Part shown: positions 1 through 8,895 of the stretch, in pieces
Position numbering within the stretch: position 1 is the first letter of the stretch
Layout of the letters: every line of letters starts with the position of its first letter
Source of the DNA: Liquorilactobacillus cacaonum DSM 21116
Lineage (GTDB): Bacteria; Bacillota; Bacilli; Lactobacillales; Lactobacillaceae
DNA length: 64,000 nt
Reading direction: 5' to 3'
Assembly: GCF_001436735.1 (NCBI RefSeq)
Contig: NZ_AYZE01000010.1
Location: 46,897 to 110,896, forward strand
The notes under the pieces: model-generated
What the model saw: only the letters and a program-made list of their open reading frames with translations
Databases searched by the model: none
Told to the model about the DNA's origin: nothing
Translations under genes and position numbers: made by a program

Positions 1-1
1 T

Positions 2-805
2 GTAGCAAATATAGTAGATATTTTAGTTGTGTGGTATGTTATATATAAATTAATGATGCTACTTAGAGGAACTAAAGCGGTCCAATTGTTCAGGGGTGTA
101 ATTGTAATAATTGTAATAAAATTAATAAGTTGGTTTTTTGATTTGCAAATGGTTTCTTGGGTGACTGATCAAATAATTAATTGGGGTTTTATTGCAATTA
201 TAATTATTTTTCAACCTGAAATTCGTCGCGGTCTCGAACATCTTGGTAGAGGGTCTATTTTTTTTCATAATAAGAAACAAAATGAAAATGAAAAAAATAT
301 GATTAAAGCATTAGATACAGCAATTCAATATATGTCAAAGCGACGAATAGGAGCATTAATGACAATACAAAAAAAGACTGGATTGGAGGATTACATTGAA
401 ACAGGCATCAGCCTTGATGCGGATATAACGGGAGCATTGTTAATTAATATATTTATACCAAACACACCCTTACATGATGGTGCGGTAATCATTAGGGAAA
501 ATAAAATAGCTGTAGCTGCTGCTTATTTACCACTTTCAGAAAGTAATCTAATCCCTAAGGCATTGGGTACTAGGCATAGGGCAGCAGTTGGAATTAGTGA
601 AGTTACAGATGCACTTACAATAGTTGTCTCGGAAGAGACTGGTGGAGTAACGATTACTAAAAATAATGAATTGTTAAGAGATTTAACACGAGAAGATTAT
701 TTGAAACTTTTAAATAAAGAATTTATAGTAGAAAATGAAAATAGAAAAGAAAACAAACTTTTTGCTTTTCTGGTTAATGTGTTTGAGGGAGGAAAGAAAA
801 AATGA
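2..805 (+). CDS. cdaA: Diadenylate cyclase CdaA (5' end cut by window edge)
   Basis: This membrane enzyme condenses two ATP molecules into cyclic di-AMP, which controls potassium and osmolyte uptake and cell-wall homeostasis. The frame is open to the left edge, so the N-terminus and start codon are missing; the GTG at 29 is an internal valine codon, because the preceding codons encode a normal membrane stretch. Hydrophobic segments occupy the first third. The catalytic DAC domain follows with the DGA motif (LHDGAVII) and the RHR motif (GTRHRAAVG). The stop overlaps the cdaR start by 4 bases, and the order cdaA-cdaR-glmM is the classic Firmicutes arrangement. Identification is very secure from motifs and context. 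Confidence 0.96.
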   Translation, partial: VANIVDILVVWYVIYKLMMLLRGTKAVQLFRGVIVIIVIKLISWFFDLQMVSWVTDQIINWGFIAIIIIFQPEIRRGLEHLGRGSIFFHNKKQNENEKNMIKALDTAIQYMSKRRIGALMTIQKKTGLEDYIETGISLDADITGALLINIFIPNTPLHDGAVIIRENKIAVAAAYLPLSESNLIPKALGTRHRAAVGISEVTDALTIVVSEETGGVTITKNNELLRDLTREDYLKLLNKEFIVENENRKENKLFAFLVNVFEGGKKK

Positions 806-1887
806 ATTTCAATAAATTTTTCGATTCTCCTCTTTTCTATAAAATAGTTGCGTTAGTATTTGCAGTTTTGCTTTTTTCTTACACAAACGAAGATAAATTG
901 AGTAGCACTAGGAATAATACGGACTCTACAATGCTTGCAAACGCATCGGCAACTATGAAAGTTGGACTGCAACTAGAAGTTAATAGCAATAAATATTTTG
1001 TTACTGGATATCCGGAGAATGTGAAGGTTAAAGTTTCGGGCTCAAAGGCAATGATTACTACACTTACAAATACTCGGAATTTTAAAATTTACGCTGATTT
1101 AACTGATTTAAAGGCAGGTACTCATGAAGTGACACTAAAGCAATCGGGACTAAACAGTGATGTTGATTATACAATTAGCCCTCGAAAAATCAAAGTGACG
1201 ATAAGCCCTAGAAAAACTAAGTCATTTCCCGTGCAGGTAAGTTATGATAGGCAAAGAGTAGCTAATAATTATAAAATTGGGAGTTCAACAGCAAGTCCAG
1301 ATGTTGTTAGTGTTACAGGAGCAGCATCACAAGTTGATAAAATAGCAGATGTTGTCGCGGCAGTTCAGTTATCTAAGGGCAAAAAACAAACATTTAATCA
1401 GTCTGTTTTGTTGCAAGCAATAGATGATAAGGGTAAAATTCTCAACGTGGTAATTTCGCCACAAACTGTAAATGTTAAAATCCCAATCTACAGTGAAGTT
1501 ACTACCAAAAAGGTCCCAATACAATTTATTGCGAGTGGTAACGGAGAGGCTAATAAAAATTACAATTTCAGTAGTTCGATAAAAACAGTGACTCTTTCTG
1601 GAACAAAAAGCCAGCTAGATGGTGTTTCTTCGTATAAAGTAACAGTTCCAATCGGAGGAATTTCGAGTACTACAACTAAAAACATTACACTTTCTTCATT
1701 AAATAATGGAGTAGCAATTGTTCAACCAAAAAGTTTAGATGTTAAAATTAGTGTTACTGATGATACTTCTTCGCAAACTGATAACTCGGTAAGTGAGACG
1801 TCTAGTTCATCTGCAACGTCCAGTGAGTCTAATTTGGAAAGTAATACTCAAACATCTTCACAGAGTTCAGCGAGTAATGGGGATTAA
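802..1887 (+). CDS. cdaR: CdaA regulatory protein CdaR (YbbR domains)
   Basis: This is the membrane-anchored partner that modulates the diadenylate cyclase encoded upstream. The 361-residue protein starts with one transmembrane helix (about residues 12-27) and continues extracellularly with repeated YbbR domains, recognisable by recurring PxxVxVSG/VTGA and PxxVxVxI strands. The last 40 or so residues are a Ser/Thr/Asn-rich low-complexity tail, probably a disordered surface segment. It starts with an ATG that overlaps the cdaA stop and is preceded by GGGAGGAAAG. It is co-transcribed with cdaA and glmM. Confidence 0.94.
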   Translation: MNFNKFFDSPLFYKIVALVFAVLLFSYTNEDKLSSTRNNTDSTMLANASATMKVGLQLEVNSNKYFVTGYPENVKVKVSGSKAMITTLTNTRNFKIYADLTDLKAGTHEVTLKQSGLNSDVDYTISPRKIKVTISPRKTKSFPVQVSYDRQRVANNYKIGSSTASPDVVSVTGAASQVDKIADVVAAVQLSKGKKQTFNQSVLLQAIDDKGKILNVVISPQTVNVKIPIYSEVTTKKVPIQFIASGNGEANKNYNFSSSIKTVTLSGTKSQLDGVSSYKVTVPIGGISSTTTKNITLSSLNNGVAIVQPKSLDVKISVTDDTSSQTDNSVSETSSSSATSSESNLESNTQTSSQSSASNGD

Positions 1888-1923
1888 TAAATAAAATTAG
1901 TAGTGAAATGAGGATTATTTAAA

Positions 1924-3273
1924 ATGAAATATTTTGGTACAGATGGTGTAAGAGGTATTGCTAACAAAGAGCTGAGCCCAGAGCTTGCCTTTAAATTGGG
2001 ACGTTGCGGTGGTTATGTGTTAACTAAGCATGCAAGTGATACTAAGCCACCTAGGGTTCTGGTAGCACGCGATACAAGAATTTCTGGGCAAATGTTGGAA
2101 CAGGCTTTGATTGCTGGGTTACTTTCAGTAGGGATTGAAGTATTTTCATTAGGGGTTATTACAACACCTGGGGTCGCCTATTTAGTAAGAGTTCAAGATG
2201 CTGATGCAGGCATTATGATTTCAGCATCGCACAATCCTGTGGAGGATAATGGAATTAAGTTTTTTGGTGGTGATGGATATAAACTTTCGGATGAAAAAGA
2301 AGCTGAGATAGAAGAACTTTTAGAAGAAGAAGTAGATAATCTACCACGACCATCTGCAAACGGGCTTGGAACGTTAAGCGATTATCATGAAGGCGTATTG
2401 AAGTATACACAATTTTTGGAGCAAACCATTCCAGATAACTTAGAAGGAATTCATATTGCAGTTGATGGTGCAAATGGGGCTACAAGTGGACTTATTTCAA
2501 GACTATTTGCAGATTTAAATGTGGATTTTGATACCATGGCAACTGAACCTGATGGCTTAAATATAAATAAAGCTGTGGGATCGACACATCCTGAAGAATT
2601 AGCAAAGTTTGTTGTTGAAAAGGGAGCACAACTGGGAGTCGCTTTTGATGGTGATGGGGACAGATGTATTGCAGTTGATGAATTAGGTAATATTGTTGAT
2701 GGCGATAAAATTATGTATATTTGTGGTAAATACTTAAGTGAACGTGGAAGATTAAAAAAAGATACAATTGTGACAACAGTTATGAGTAATATCGGTTTAT
2801 ACAAGGCAATGGAAAAGCAAAATTTACAATCTGTCAAAACAAAAGTTGGAGACCGTTACGTAGTGGAAGAGATGTGCAAGTCTGGCTATAATCTTGGGGG
2901 AGAGCAATCTGGGCATGTTGTTTTTTTAGATTTTAATACAACAGGTGATGGGATGCTTACAGCTTTACAACTACTTAATGTAGTTCAAAAGACAGGAAAG
3001 AAATTATCAGAGCTAGCTAGTGAAGTGATAACTTATCCGCAAGAATTGATTAATGTAAAGGTAACGGATAAAAAAATAGCTTTGGAAAATATGGCAATAA
3101 AAAAAGTAATTGCTGATGTTCAAACGGCTATGGGGTCTGAAGGGCGTGTATTAGTACGACCTAGTGGGACGGAAAATCTTTTAAGAGTAATGGCAGAGGC
3201 CGAAACTAAAGAAAAGGTTCATGAATACGTAATGAAAATTGTCGATGTCGTTAATGCAGAAATGGGTATTTAG
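1924..3273 (+). CDS. glmM: Phosphoglucosamine mutase GlmM
   Basis: It interconverts glucosamine-6-phosphate and glucosamine-1-phosphate, the committed step to UDP-GlcNAc for peptidoglycan and teichoic acids. The 449-residue protein is full length for the family. The phosphoserine loop ISASHNP places the catalytic Ser at residue 102, the metal loop is DGDGDR (around 241-246), and the C-terminal phosphate-binding loop is [10 protein letters not shown]. It is the third gene of the cdaA-cdaR-glmM operon, where in other Firmicutes GlmM is known to bind and inhibit CdaA. A strong terminator follows. Confidence 0.97.
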   Translation: MKYFGTDGVRGIANKELSPELAFKLGRCGGYVLTKHASDTKPPRVLVARDTRISGQMLEQALIAGLLSVGIEVFSLGVITTPGVAYLVRVQDADAGIMISASHNPVEDNGIKFFGGDGYKLSDEKEAEIEELLEEEVDNLPRPSANGLGTLSDYHEGVLKYTQFLEQTIPDNLEGIHIAVDGANGATSGLISRLFADLNVDFDTMATEPDGLNINKAVGSTHPEELAKFVVEKGAQLGVAFDGDGDRCIAVDELGNIVDGDKIMYICGKYLSERGRLKKDTIVTTVMSNIGLYKAMEKQNLQSVKTKVGDRYVVEEMCKSGYNLGGEQSGHVVFLDFNTTGDGMLTALQLLNVVQKTGKKLSELASEVITYPQELINVKVTDKKIALENMAIKKVIADVQTAMGSEGRVLVRPSGTENLLRVMAEAETKEKVHEYVMKIVDVVNAEMGI

Positions 3274-3296
3274 ATTAAATTTTAATTGGTAGTATC

Positions 3297-3339
3297 AAAA
3301 AAGATTAACCAAGGTTTTATTCTTGGCTAATCTTTTTTT
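3297..3339. terminator. Bidirectional terminator after glmM
   Basis: An A-tract and the arm GATTAACCAAG are followed by an 8-base loop, then CTTGGCTAATC and a T-tract; one A/C mismatch lies inside the stem. A-rich and T-rich flanks on both sides fit termination of glmM and of the converging minus-strand gene. Confidence 0.85.
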
Positions 3340-3589
3340 AGTTAACAAAGAAATTTATTCCGACATTAATTAAGCGCAAAAGTAAATATAGTATAAGAGA
3401 AATAAAAATATAAAATAAGACAATTAAAATTAAAGGAATAAACCAATATTTAGTTTGAAATAACATAAAACCTATGTTCAAAATTTTGAGTGTTGCACTG
3501 TATTGACTTAAAATAGAAATAATAAATCTCATAAGACATAAGATTGCGCCTAAAAAAAAACTGAATTTAAATTGTTTTGAATTTATCAA
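3338..3589 (-). CDS. Small hydrophobic protein of unknown function
   Basis: I do not recognise this 83-residue protein. It has a likely TTG start with a GGGGGA ribosome-binding site 9 bases upstream on the minus strand, and two hydrophobic stretches (about residues 8-27 and 48-76), so it is probably an integral membrane protein with very short loops. It lies alone between the glmM terminator and a divergent small-RNA-like unit. The TTG start and terminator overlap leave some doubt, but the ribosome-binding site and composition favour a real gene. Confidence 0.5.
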   Translation of the reverse strand: MINSKQFKFSFFLGAILCLMRFIISILSQYSATLKILNIGFMLFQTKYWFIPLILIVLFYIFISLILYLLLRLINVGINFFVN

Positions 3590-3672
3590 GTTAATAATCC
3601 CCCGATGAAATAAGATTGAACAGTTAACTTACAGTATATTCCAAAAAAAAAATAAAAAAAGTGATAAGTTTG

Positions 3673-3701
3673 TTGACAACGCTTACAAAAGGAAGTAATA
3701 T
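3673..3701 (+). promoter_or_regulatory. Near-consensus sigma-A promoter
   Basis: The -35 box TTGACA (3673-3678) and -10 box TAATAT (3696-3701) are separated by exactly 17 bases. No ORF begins downstream before a strong terminator at 3760-3798, so this promoter most likely drives a short non-coding transcript. Confidence 0.85.
3674..3687 (+). promoter_or_regulatory. Putative CcpA-binding cre site overlapping the -35 box
   Basis: The 14-mer TGACAACGCTTACA matches the cre consensus TGWAANCGNTNWCA at all but one position (C for A at position 4). Its location over the -35 box would make CcpA a repressor. A ccpA gene is present at 47609-48610. Confidence 0.7.
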
Positions 3702-3706
3702 AACTT

Positions 3707-3798
3707 ATGTAAGGTAATTACTTTTTACCTTCTAATCAATTCTCTTTCTCTCTTATGCCAGAAGCCTTGAAATTTTTAATTTCTAGGCTTCTTTTTTT
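3707..3798 (+). ncRNA. Candidate CcpA-controlled small regulatory RNA
   Basis: The predicted transcript is about 90 nt, running from just after the -10 box to the end of the terminator T-tract. It folds into a 5' hairpin (AAGGTAA 3711-3717 with TTACCTT 3725-3731), then an unpaired linker holding a 15-base pure pyrimidine run (3740-3754), then the terminator hairpin. There is no usable ORF: the first ATG is followed directly by TAA. A CU-rich single strand between two hairpins is the usual design of Gram-positive small RNAs that pair with Shine-Dalgarno regions. The boundaries and function are inferred. Confidence 0.6.
3760..3798 (+). terminator. Strong intrinsic terminator of the small RNA
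   Basis: AGAAGCCT (3760-3767) pairs with AGGCTTCT (3785-3792). After one T/T mismatch a second helix, GAAATT with AATTTC, closes a 3-base loop. Seven T residues follow. Confidence 0.9.
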
Positions 3799-3946
3799 AT
3801 GGATATTTAATGGTCTAAATAATATCAATAATTATGATTAATTTTGAAACAATTGGACTATATAAATCAATAATGAGTGAAATATAATATATTTTCTAGG
3901 TAGCTTCTGGATAGTGTAGCTAAATTAAATATGGATCGATAATTGG

Positions 3947-3976
3947 TTGACTAAACAATGCTGGAAAATCTATACT
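3947..3976 (+). promoter_or_regulatory. Promoter of the 4006 gene
   Basis: TTGACT (3947-3952) and TATACT (3971-3976) are separated by 18 bases and lie 30 bases before the ATG at 4006. The rest of the 3799-4005 gap is AT-rich, and I see nothing else in it. Confidence 0.65.
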
Positions 3977-4005
3977 TATTCATGAAAAGGTGGGAATTAT
4001 AAATT

Positions 4006-4314
4006 ATGAAGAGTAATGAAATACTAACCTTAATTGAGGAAATAACAAGAAACAATAATACTAAGTTTTTTGAAATCTCAAATATGGTACAAAATGGCAG
4101 AGCAGAGCTAGCTGTTCAAAGAGGTATGATAAAAAATGTTAGGATTTTACAGTTAAATATTCCACGTTCTTCAAACGTTATTGCCTATGAAAATTATATC
4201 AACAAGAATTTTTATATGCCTAATGAGAACTTTGACCATTTTGAAGAATGGAAACGGACAGAGGATATCGAACAAATTGTTAAACAAATTTTAATTGAGA
4301 ATCATATTTCTTAG
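4006..4314 (+). CDS. Hypothetical protein, 102 residues
   Basis: I do not recognise this small, soluble, mixed-charge protein. It has no signal peptide or membrane segment, and its C-terminus is predicted helical and acidic (about residues 74-98). It begins with ATG after AAGGTGGGA and has its own consensus-like promoter, which supports a real gene. It is not obviously part of the pst operon, whose PhoP-type box starts 45 bases after its stop. It could be an accessory regulator, but nothing in the sequence shows that. Confidence 0.6.
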   Translation: MKSNEILTLIEEITRNNNTKFFEISNMVQNGRAELAVQRGMIKNVRILQLNIPRSSNVIAYENYINKNFYMPNENFDHFEEWKRTEDIEQIVKQILIENHIS

Positions 4315-4358
4315 TTTTATGTTCAAAAATTTAAAAAAGATAGTAAAAAAAACATTCA

Positions 4359-4398
4359 TTTACACAAACGTTACAATAAAGTGACGTTTAACTTTACA
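4359..4398 (+). promoter_or_regulatory. PhoP-box-like direct repeats before pstS
   Basis: Hexamers TTTACA (4359), GTTACA (4370), the degenerate GTGACG (4381) and TTTACA (4393) recur with an 11-12 base period. This is the helical spacing of PhoP boxes (TTHACA repeats). A candidate -10 box lies in the TAATAGAATAAT stretch at 4405-4416. Phosphate-starvation activation of the pst operon is therefore likely. Confidence 0.7.
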
Positions 4399-4446
4399 TT
4401 CAGGTAATAGAATAATACTTGTAACAACGAAAGGAAGAAGAAAAAA

Positions 4447-5352
4447 ATGAAAAAGATCACCAAAATTGCTACTGTTATTATTGCCGCTTCAGCTATTCTT
4501 GTTGGATGTGGGAAAGCTAATTCAGGTTCATCATCGTCATCATCATCATCTGCATCAAGTAAAGCAGTTTCTGGAAAGATTACAATTGTTGGATCAACTG
4601 CTTTACAACCATTGGTAGAAAAGGCAGCAGAGAATTTTCAAACAGATAATTCTAAAGTAAGTATCACTGTCCAAGGTGGTGGGTCTGGTACTGGCTTGAG
4701 CCAAGTGCAAGCCGGGGCAGTAACAGTTGGTAACTCTGATATCTTCGCACAACAAAGTGATGGTATTAAAGCGAGTGAACTTGAAGATAACAAAGTTGCT
4801 GTTGTAGGGATGGCGCCTGTTGTCAACAAAAATGTTGGTGTAACTAACTTAACAATGAAACAATTACGTAATATCTTCACAGGAAAAATCACTAACTGGA
4901 AAGAAGTTGGCGGAAAAGACCAATCGATTGTCTTGATTAATCGTGCTGAAGGTAGTGGAACACGTGCAACATTTGAAACAAATGTTATGGACGGTCAAAC
5001 TGCAGCTAAGTCTCAAGAACAAGATTCTAATGGGACAGTTCAAAAGATGGTTTCAGAAACACCAGGTGCAATTAGCTACTTAGCTTTCTCATATATTACT
5101 TCTGATGTGCAAGCATTGTCACTTGATGGTGTTAAACCAACTGATGCTAATGTTATTACAAACAAATGGAAGATTTGGTCATACGAACACATGTATACAA
5201 AGGGTAAACCTAATGCTGCAACAAAAGCATTTCTCGATTACATGAAATCAGACAAAGTTCAAAAGAGTTTAGTAAAAGAACTTGGATATCTTTCAATTAG
5301 CAAGATGAAAGTTCAAAAAGATTCAGATAACAAGGTAACTGAAATTAAATAG
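4447..5352 (+). CDS. pstS: Phosphate ABC transporter substrate-binding lipoprotein PstS
   Basis: This is the extracellular phosphate-binding subunit of the high-affinity Pst transporter. A lipoprotein signal peptide ends in the lipobox LVGC, with Cys21 as the lipidation site, followed by a Ser-rich linker. The PBP-like domain carries the typical phosphate-site segments GSTALQPL, GGGSGTG and NRAEGSGTR. It starts with ATG after a GAAAGGAAG site. It is the first gene of pstS-C-A-B-B-phoU, preceded by PhoP-type repeats and followed by a stem-loop that may raise its expression over the permease genes. Confidence 0.96.
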   Translation: MKKITKIATVIIAASAILVGCGKANSGSSSSSSSSASSKAVSGKITIVGSTALQPLVEKAAENFQTDNSKVSITVQGGGSGTGLSQVQAGAVTVGNSDIFAQQSDGIKASELEDNKVAVVGMAPVVNKNVGVTNLTMKQLRNIFTGKITNWKEVGGKDQSIVLINRAEGSGTRATFETNVMDGQTAAKSQEQDSNGTVQKMVSETPGAISYLAFSYITSDVQALSLDGVKPTDANVITNKWKIWSYEHMYTKGKPNAATKAFLDYMKSDKVQKSLVKELGYLSISKMKVQKDSDNKVTEIK

Positions 5353-5417
5353 TAATGTAATACTTTGGTCTTTGATTGTATAATAATTTAAGAATAATTG
5401 TTAGCAATGAATGATTA

Positions 5418-5459
5418 TTGGGGGTAGGCTATGTGAAAATTCATTTAGCTTACTCCCAA
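5418..5459 (+). terminator. Intercistronic stem-loop between pstS and pstC
   Basis: TTGGGGGTAGGCTA (5418-5431) pairs over 14 bases with TAGCTTACTCCCAA (5446-5459) through two G-T pairs, with a small inner helix at the tip. Only a short T-run follows, so it is better read as a partial terminator or an mRNA-stabilising hairpin at the pstS 3' end than as a full stop. Confidence 0.65.
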
Positions 5460-5483
5460 ATTTTGGTAGAAAGGTGATTTTTT

Positions 5484-6401
5484 ATGGACCCAATCAAAAA
5501 TAAGATACAAAGCACCTCTAAAGAAACAAGACAAGATATAATTGGTAAGATTTTATCCTATTCATGTATAGCATTAATTGTAATTGTTGTTTTATCAATT
5601 TTTGCATTTGTAGCATCTAAAGGTTTGGCTACATTTATTGTTAATAAGGCAAGTATTAGTGATTTTTTGTTCGGAACTAACTGGAATCCAATTGCAACTG
5701 ATAAAGCAGGTAATCCTTTACTAGGTGCGTTACCAATGATAACAGGTTCTTTTGGAGTCACAATTCTTGCTGTTATTTTTGCGGCTCCTTTTGCTATTGG
5801 AACTGCATTATATATGACAGAAGTGGCATCAAAAAAAGGCGAAAAGTTACTTCAAAGTGTTATTGAGTTATTAGTTGGAATTCCTTCTGTTGTCTATGGT
5901 TTTATTGGATTATCAGTTGTTGTTCCATTTGTTAGAATACATTTTGGTGGTTCGGGCTATGGAATTTTATCTGGGGCATTTGTTCTTTTTGTCATGGTAT
6001 TACCCACAGTTACGTCGATGACTGTGGATAGCTTACGTGCAGTTCCAAGGTACTATAAAGAAGCTTCTTTAGCATTAGGTGCAACCAAATGGCAGACAAT
6101 TTATAAAGTGTTGCTTCGTTCGGCAACTTCAGGTATTTTAACAGCAATTATTTTTGGGATGGCACGTGCTTTTGGTGAGGCACTGGCTGTACAAATGGTC
6201 ATTGGGAATGCTGCAATTATGCCAAAAGGGTTGTTAGCACCTGCATCTACCTTAACCAGTGTTCTTACAATGGGAATCGGAAACACTGTTATGGGTACGG
6301 TTGGAAACAATGCTCTTTGGTCATTAGCTTTGATGTTGTTATTAATGTCATTGATTTTCAACATAATTGTAAGATTCATTGGTCGCAAAGGGAGAATGTA
6401 A
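5484..6401 (+). CDS. pstC: Phosphate ABC transporter permease PstC
   Basis: This is one of the two membrane subunits of the Pst phosphate importer. The 305-residue protein has about six transmembrane helices and the permease EAA-type loop (EASLALGATKWQTI, about residues 194-207) that contacts the ATPase. It starts with ATG 6 bases after AAGGTGA. It forms a complex with PstA and a PstB dimer in the cytoplasmic membrane. Confidence 0.96.
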   Translation: MDPIKNKIQSTSKETRQDIIGKILSYSCIALIVIVVLSIFAFVASKGLATFIVNKASISDFLFGTNWNPIATDKAGNPLLGALPMITGSFGVTILAVIFAAPFAIGTALYMTEVASKKGEKLLQSVIELLVGIPSVVYGFIGLSVVVPFVRIHFGGSGYGILSGAFVLFVMVLPTVTSMTVDSLRAVPRYYKEASLALGATKWQTIYKVLLRSATSGILTAIIFGMARAFGEALAVQMVIGNAAIMPKGLLAPASTLTSVLTMGIGNTVMGTVGNNALWSLALMLLLMSLIFNIIVRFIGRKGRM

Positions 6402-6402
6402 C

Positions 6403-7290
6403 ATGAAAACAAAATTACAGAATAATATAGCTATTACTGTTATTCGAATTATTGCAGCACTTGTGGTTTTGATTCTTGCTTTTTTATTAGGAGATATTTT
6501 AATATCAGGTGTTCCTCATATTTCTTGGCACTTTCTAACTGCTCCATCGCAGTCCTTTACCAGTGGTGGGGGAATTGGAGTACAGCTATTTAATTCAATT
6601 TATTTATTGATTTTAACGTTAATAATTTCATTTCCAATTTCTTTAGGTGCAGGGATTTTTTTGTCTGAGTACGCACCAAAAAATTTCTTTACAGCAACAG
6701 TACGTATGGCGATTGAAGTTTTAAGCTCTCTTCCATCTGTTGTTGTCGGTTTGTTTGGCTTTTTATTATTTGTTGTTCAAATGGATATGGGTTTTTCAAT
6801 TCTATCTGGAGCAATTGCGTTAACATTTTTTAACCTTCCTTTATTGACCAGAAATATTGAGGAGTCTTTGCGCTCTGTACCAGATTTGCAAAGGGAAGCT
6901 GGATTGGCCCTTGGACTTTCAAAATGGAAAACTGTTACTAAAATAATTTTGCCAGAAGCCCTTCCTGGAATTATAACTGGTGTTGTACTTGGAGCTGGTC
7001 GTGTCTTCGGTGAGGCTGCTGCATTAATCTATACGGCAGGTCAAAGTGCAACAAACATTAATTTTGGGAACTGGAATCCTTTTAATTCAACAAGCCCTCT
7101 TAATTTAATGAGACCAGCTGAGACTTTAGCAGTTCATATCTGGAAAATTAATTCTGAAGGTGTTATGCCCGATGCTGCAGCGGTTTCAGCTGGATCATCT
7201 GCTGTTTTGATTATTGCTGTTTTGATTTTTAATTTTTCTGCCCGATTAATTGGAAATCGGTTATATCGTAAGTTAACAGCAACAAAATAG
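6403..7290 (+). CDS. pstA: Phosphate ABC transporter permease PstA
   Basis: This is the second permease subunit of the Pst importer. I place the start at ATG 6403, directly after the pstC stop and about 8 bases after AAGGGAGA; an in-frame start 24 bases upstream overlaps pstC and lacks a site. The 295-residue protein has about six membrane helices and the EAA-type loop EAGLALGLSKWKTV. It is paralogous to PstC. Confidence 0.95.
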   Translation: MKTKLQNNIAITVIRIIAALVVLILAFLLGDILISGVPHISWHFLTAPSQSFTSGGGIGVQLFNSIYLLILTLIISFPISLGAGIFLSEYAPKNFFTATVRMAIEVLSSLPSVVVGLFGFLLFVVQMDMGFSILSGAIALTFFNLPLLTRNIEESLRSVPDLQREAGLALGLSKWKTVTKIILPEALPGIITGVVLGAGRVFGEAAALIYTAGQSATNINFGNWNPFNSTSPLNLMRPAETLAVHIWKINSEGVMPDAAAVSAGSSAVLIIAVLIFNFSARLIGNRLYRKLTATK

Positions 7291-7302
7291 GAGGATTTAG
7301 AA

Positions 7303-8112
7303 ATGGGAATTAATAAGTATGACTTTAATGAAAAAAATATCTTAAAATTTGATTCAAATGAGCATGAAATCGCGATTGCGACCAAAAAATTGCAGGTTTT
7401 TTACGGGGATAATCATGCATTGTTTGATGGTGACTTGGAATTTGAAAGATATAAAATTACGTCTTTAATAGGTGCATCAGGATCTGGAAAATCAACATAC
7501 TTACGATCTTTGAATCGAATGAATGACAATGTTGCCAGAGTTGAAGGTGAGATTCAGTATCGCGGACTAAATGTAAACTCAAAAAAAATAAATGTTTATG
7601 AGATGAGAAAACACATCGGGATGGTTTTTCAAAGGCCTAATCCTTTTTCAAAATCAATTAGCGAAAATATTACTTTTGCATTAAAAGAACAAGGATTAAA
7701 AGATAAAAAGAAACTTGAAGAAGTTGTTGAAAGCAGTTTAAAGGATGCAGCACTTTGGGATGAAGTTAAAGACGACTTAAATAAAAGTGCTTGGTCACTT
7801 TCAGGGGGGCAACAACAACGGTTATGCATTGCTCGTACGATTGCAATGAAACCTGATATTTTGTTATTAGATGAACCCGCAAGTGCATTGGATCCAATTT
7901 CAACAAGTAAGATCGAAGAAACATTGGTGGAATTGAAAAAGCGTTATACAATTATTATTGTGACACATAATATGCAACAAGCATCTAGAATTAGTGATTA
8001 TACTGCTTTTTTTCACTTAGGTCATATTCTTGAATATGATAAGACAAAGCACATTTTTACAACACCTAAAGTTACGGCAACAAATGATTATATTTCCGGG
8101 AACTTTGGCTAG
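7303..8112 (+). CDS. pstB1: Phosphate ABC transporter ATPase PstB (first copy)
   Basis: This is an ABC ATPase powering phosphate import. Walker A is GASGSGKST, the signature is LSGGQQQR and Walker B is [13 protein letters not shown], all intact. The 269-residue protein has about 20 extra N-terminal residues compared with the second copy downstream. Two adjacent pstB genes are usual in lactobacilli and streptococci. It starts with ATG after GGAGG. Confidence 0.95.
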   Translation: MGINKYDFNEKNILKFDSNEHEIAIATKKLQVFYGDNHALFDGDLEFERYKITSLIGASGSGKSTYLRSLNRMNDNVARVEGEIQYRGLNVNSKKINVYEMRKHIGMVFQRPNPFSKSISENITFALKEQGLKDKKKLEEVVESSLKDAALWDEVKDDLNKSAWSLSGGQQQRLCIARTIAMKPDILLLDEPASALDPISTSKIEETLVELKKRYTIIIVTHNMQQASRISDYTAFFHLGHILEYDKTKHIFTTPKVTATNDYISGNFG

Positions 8113-8123
8113 GAGGCACAAAT

Positions 8124-8879
8124 ATGGAAGAATTTATTACTACAAAAGACATACATCTGTATTATGGGAAAAAAGAGGCATTAAAGGGAATCAACCTATC
8201 ATTCCCCAATAAGGGAATTAATGCCTTAATTGGTCCATCAGGTTGCGGGAAGTCAACATATTTGCGAACTCTTAATCGAATGAATGATTTGATACCTTCA
8301 GTAACAATGACAGGAAGCATTATGATTAATGGTGAGGACATATATAGTCCAAAAATGGATACAGTTGATTTAAGAAAAAAAGTTGGTATGGTTTTTCAAC
8401 AACCGAATCCTTTTCCATTTTCTATTTATGAGAACGTGACTTATGGACTAAGAATTGCTGGTATTAAGGATAAGCAAATATTAGATGAACGTGTGGAACA
8501 AAGCCTAAAGCAAGCTGCTGTTTGGGATGAGGTCAAAGACAATTTACACAAAAGTGCACTGTCACTTTCTGGTGGTCAGCAACAACGTGTATGTATTGCG
8601 AGAGTACTAGCAGTTCAGCCAGATGTAATTTTGCTAGATGAACCAACGAGTGCATTGGATCCAGTATCGAGCGGACTAATTGAAGATATGCTTTTAACAA
8701 TCAGGGATAATTATACTATCATCATAGTAACTCATAATTTACAGCAAGCTTCACGAATTTCTGACAGAACTGCTTTCTTCTTAAATGGAGAATTGATTGA
8801 GGAAGGTAAAACAAAGGGTGTATTTTTAAATCCGCAAAGACAAGAAACAGATGACTATATTAGTGGACGTTTTGGATAG
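8124..8879 (+). CDS. pstB2: Phosphate ABC transporter ATPase PstB (second copy)
   Basis: This second PstB paralogue of 251 residues carries Walker A (GPSGCGKST), signature LSGGQQQR and Walker [14 protein letters not shown]. Either copy, or a heterodimer, could drive PstC/PstA. It starts with ATG after AGGAGGC, 11 bases after the first copy, so the genes are co-transcribed. Confidence 0.95.
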   Translation: MEEFITTKDIHLYYGKKEALKGINLSFPNKGINALIGPSGCGKSTYLRTLNRMNDLIPSVTMTGSIMINGEDIYSPKMDTVDLRKKVGMVFQQPNPFPFSIYENVTYGLRIAGIKDKQILDERVEQSLKQAAVWDEVKDNLHKSALSLSGGQQQRVCIARVLAVQPDVILLDEPTSALDPVSSGLIEDMLLTIRDNYTIIIVTHNLQQASRISDRTAFFLNGELIEEGKTKGVFLNPQRQETDDYISGRFG

Positions 8880-8895
8880 AAAAGGGGGAATTTAA

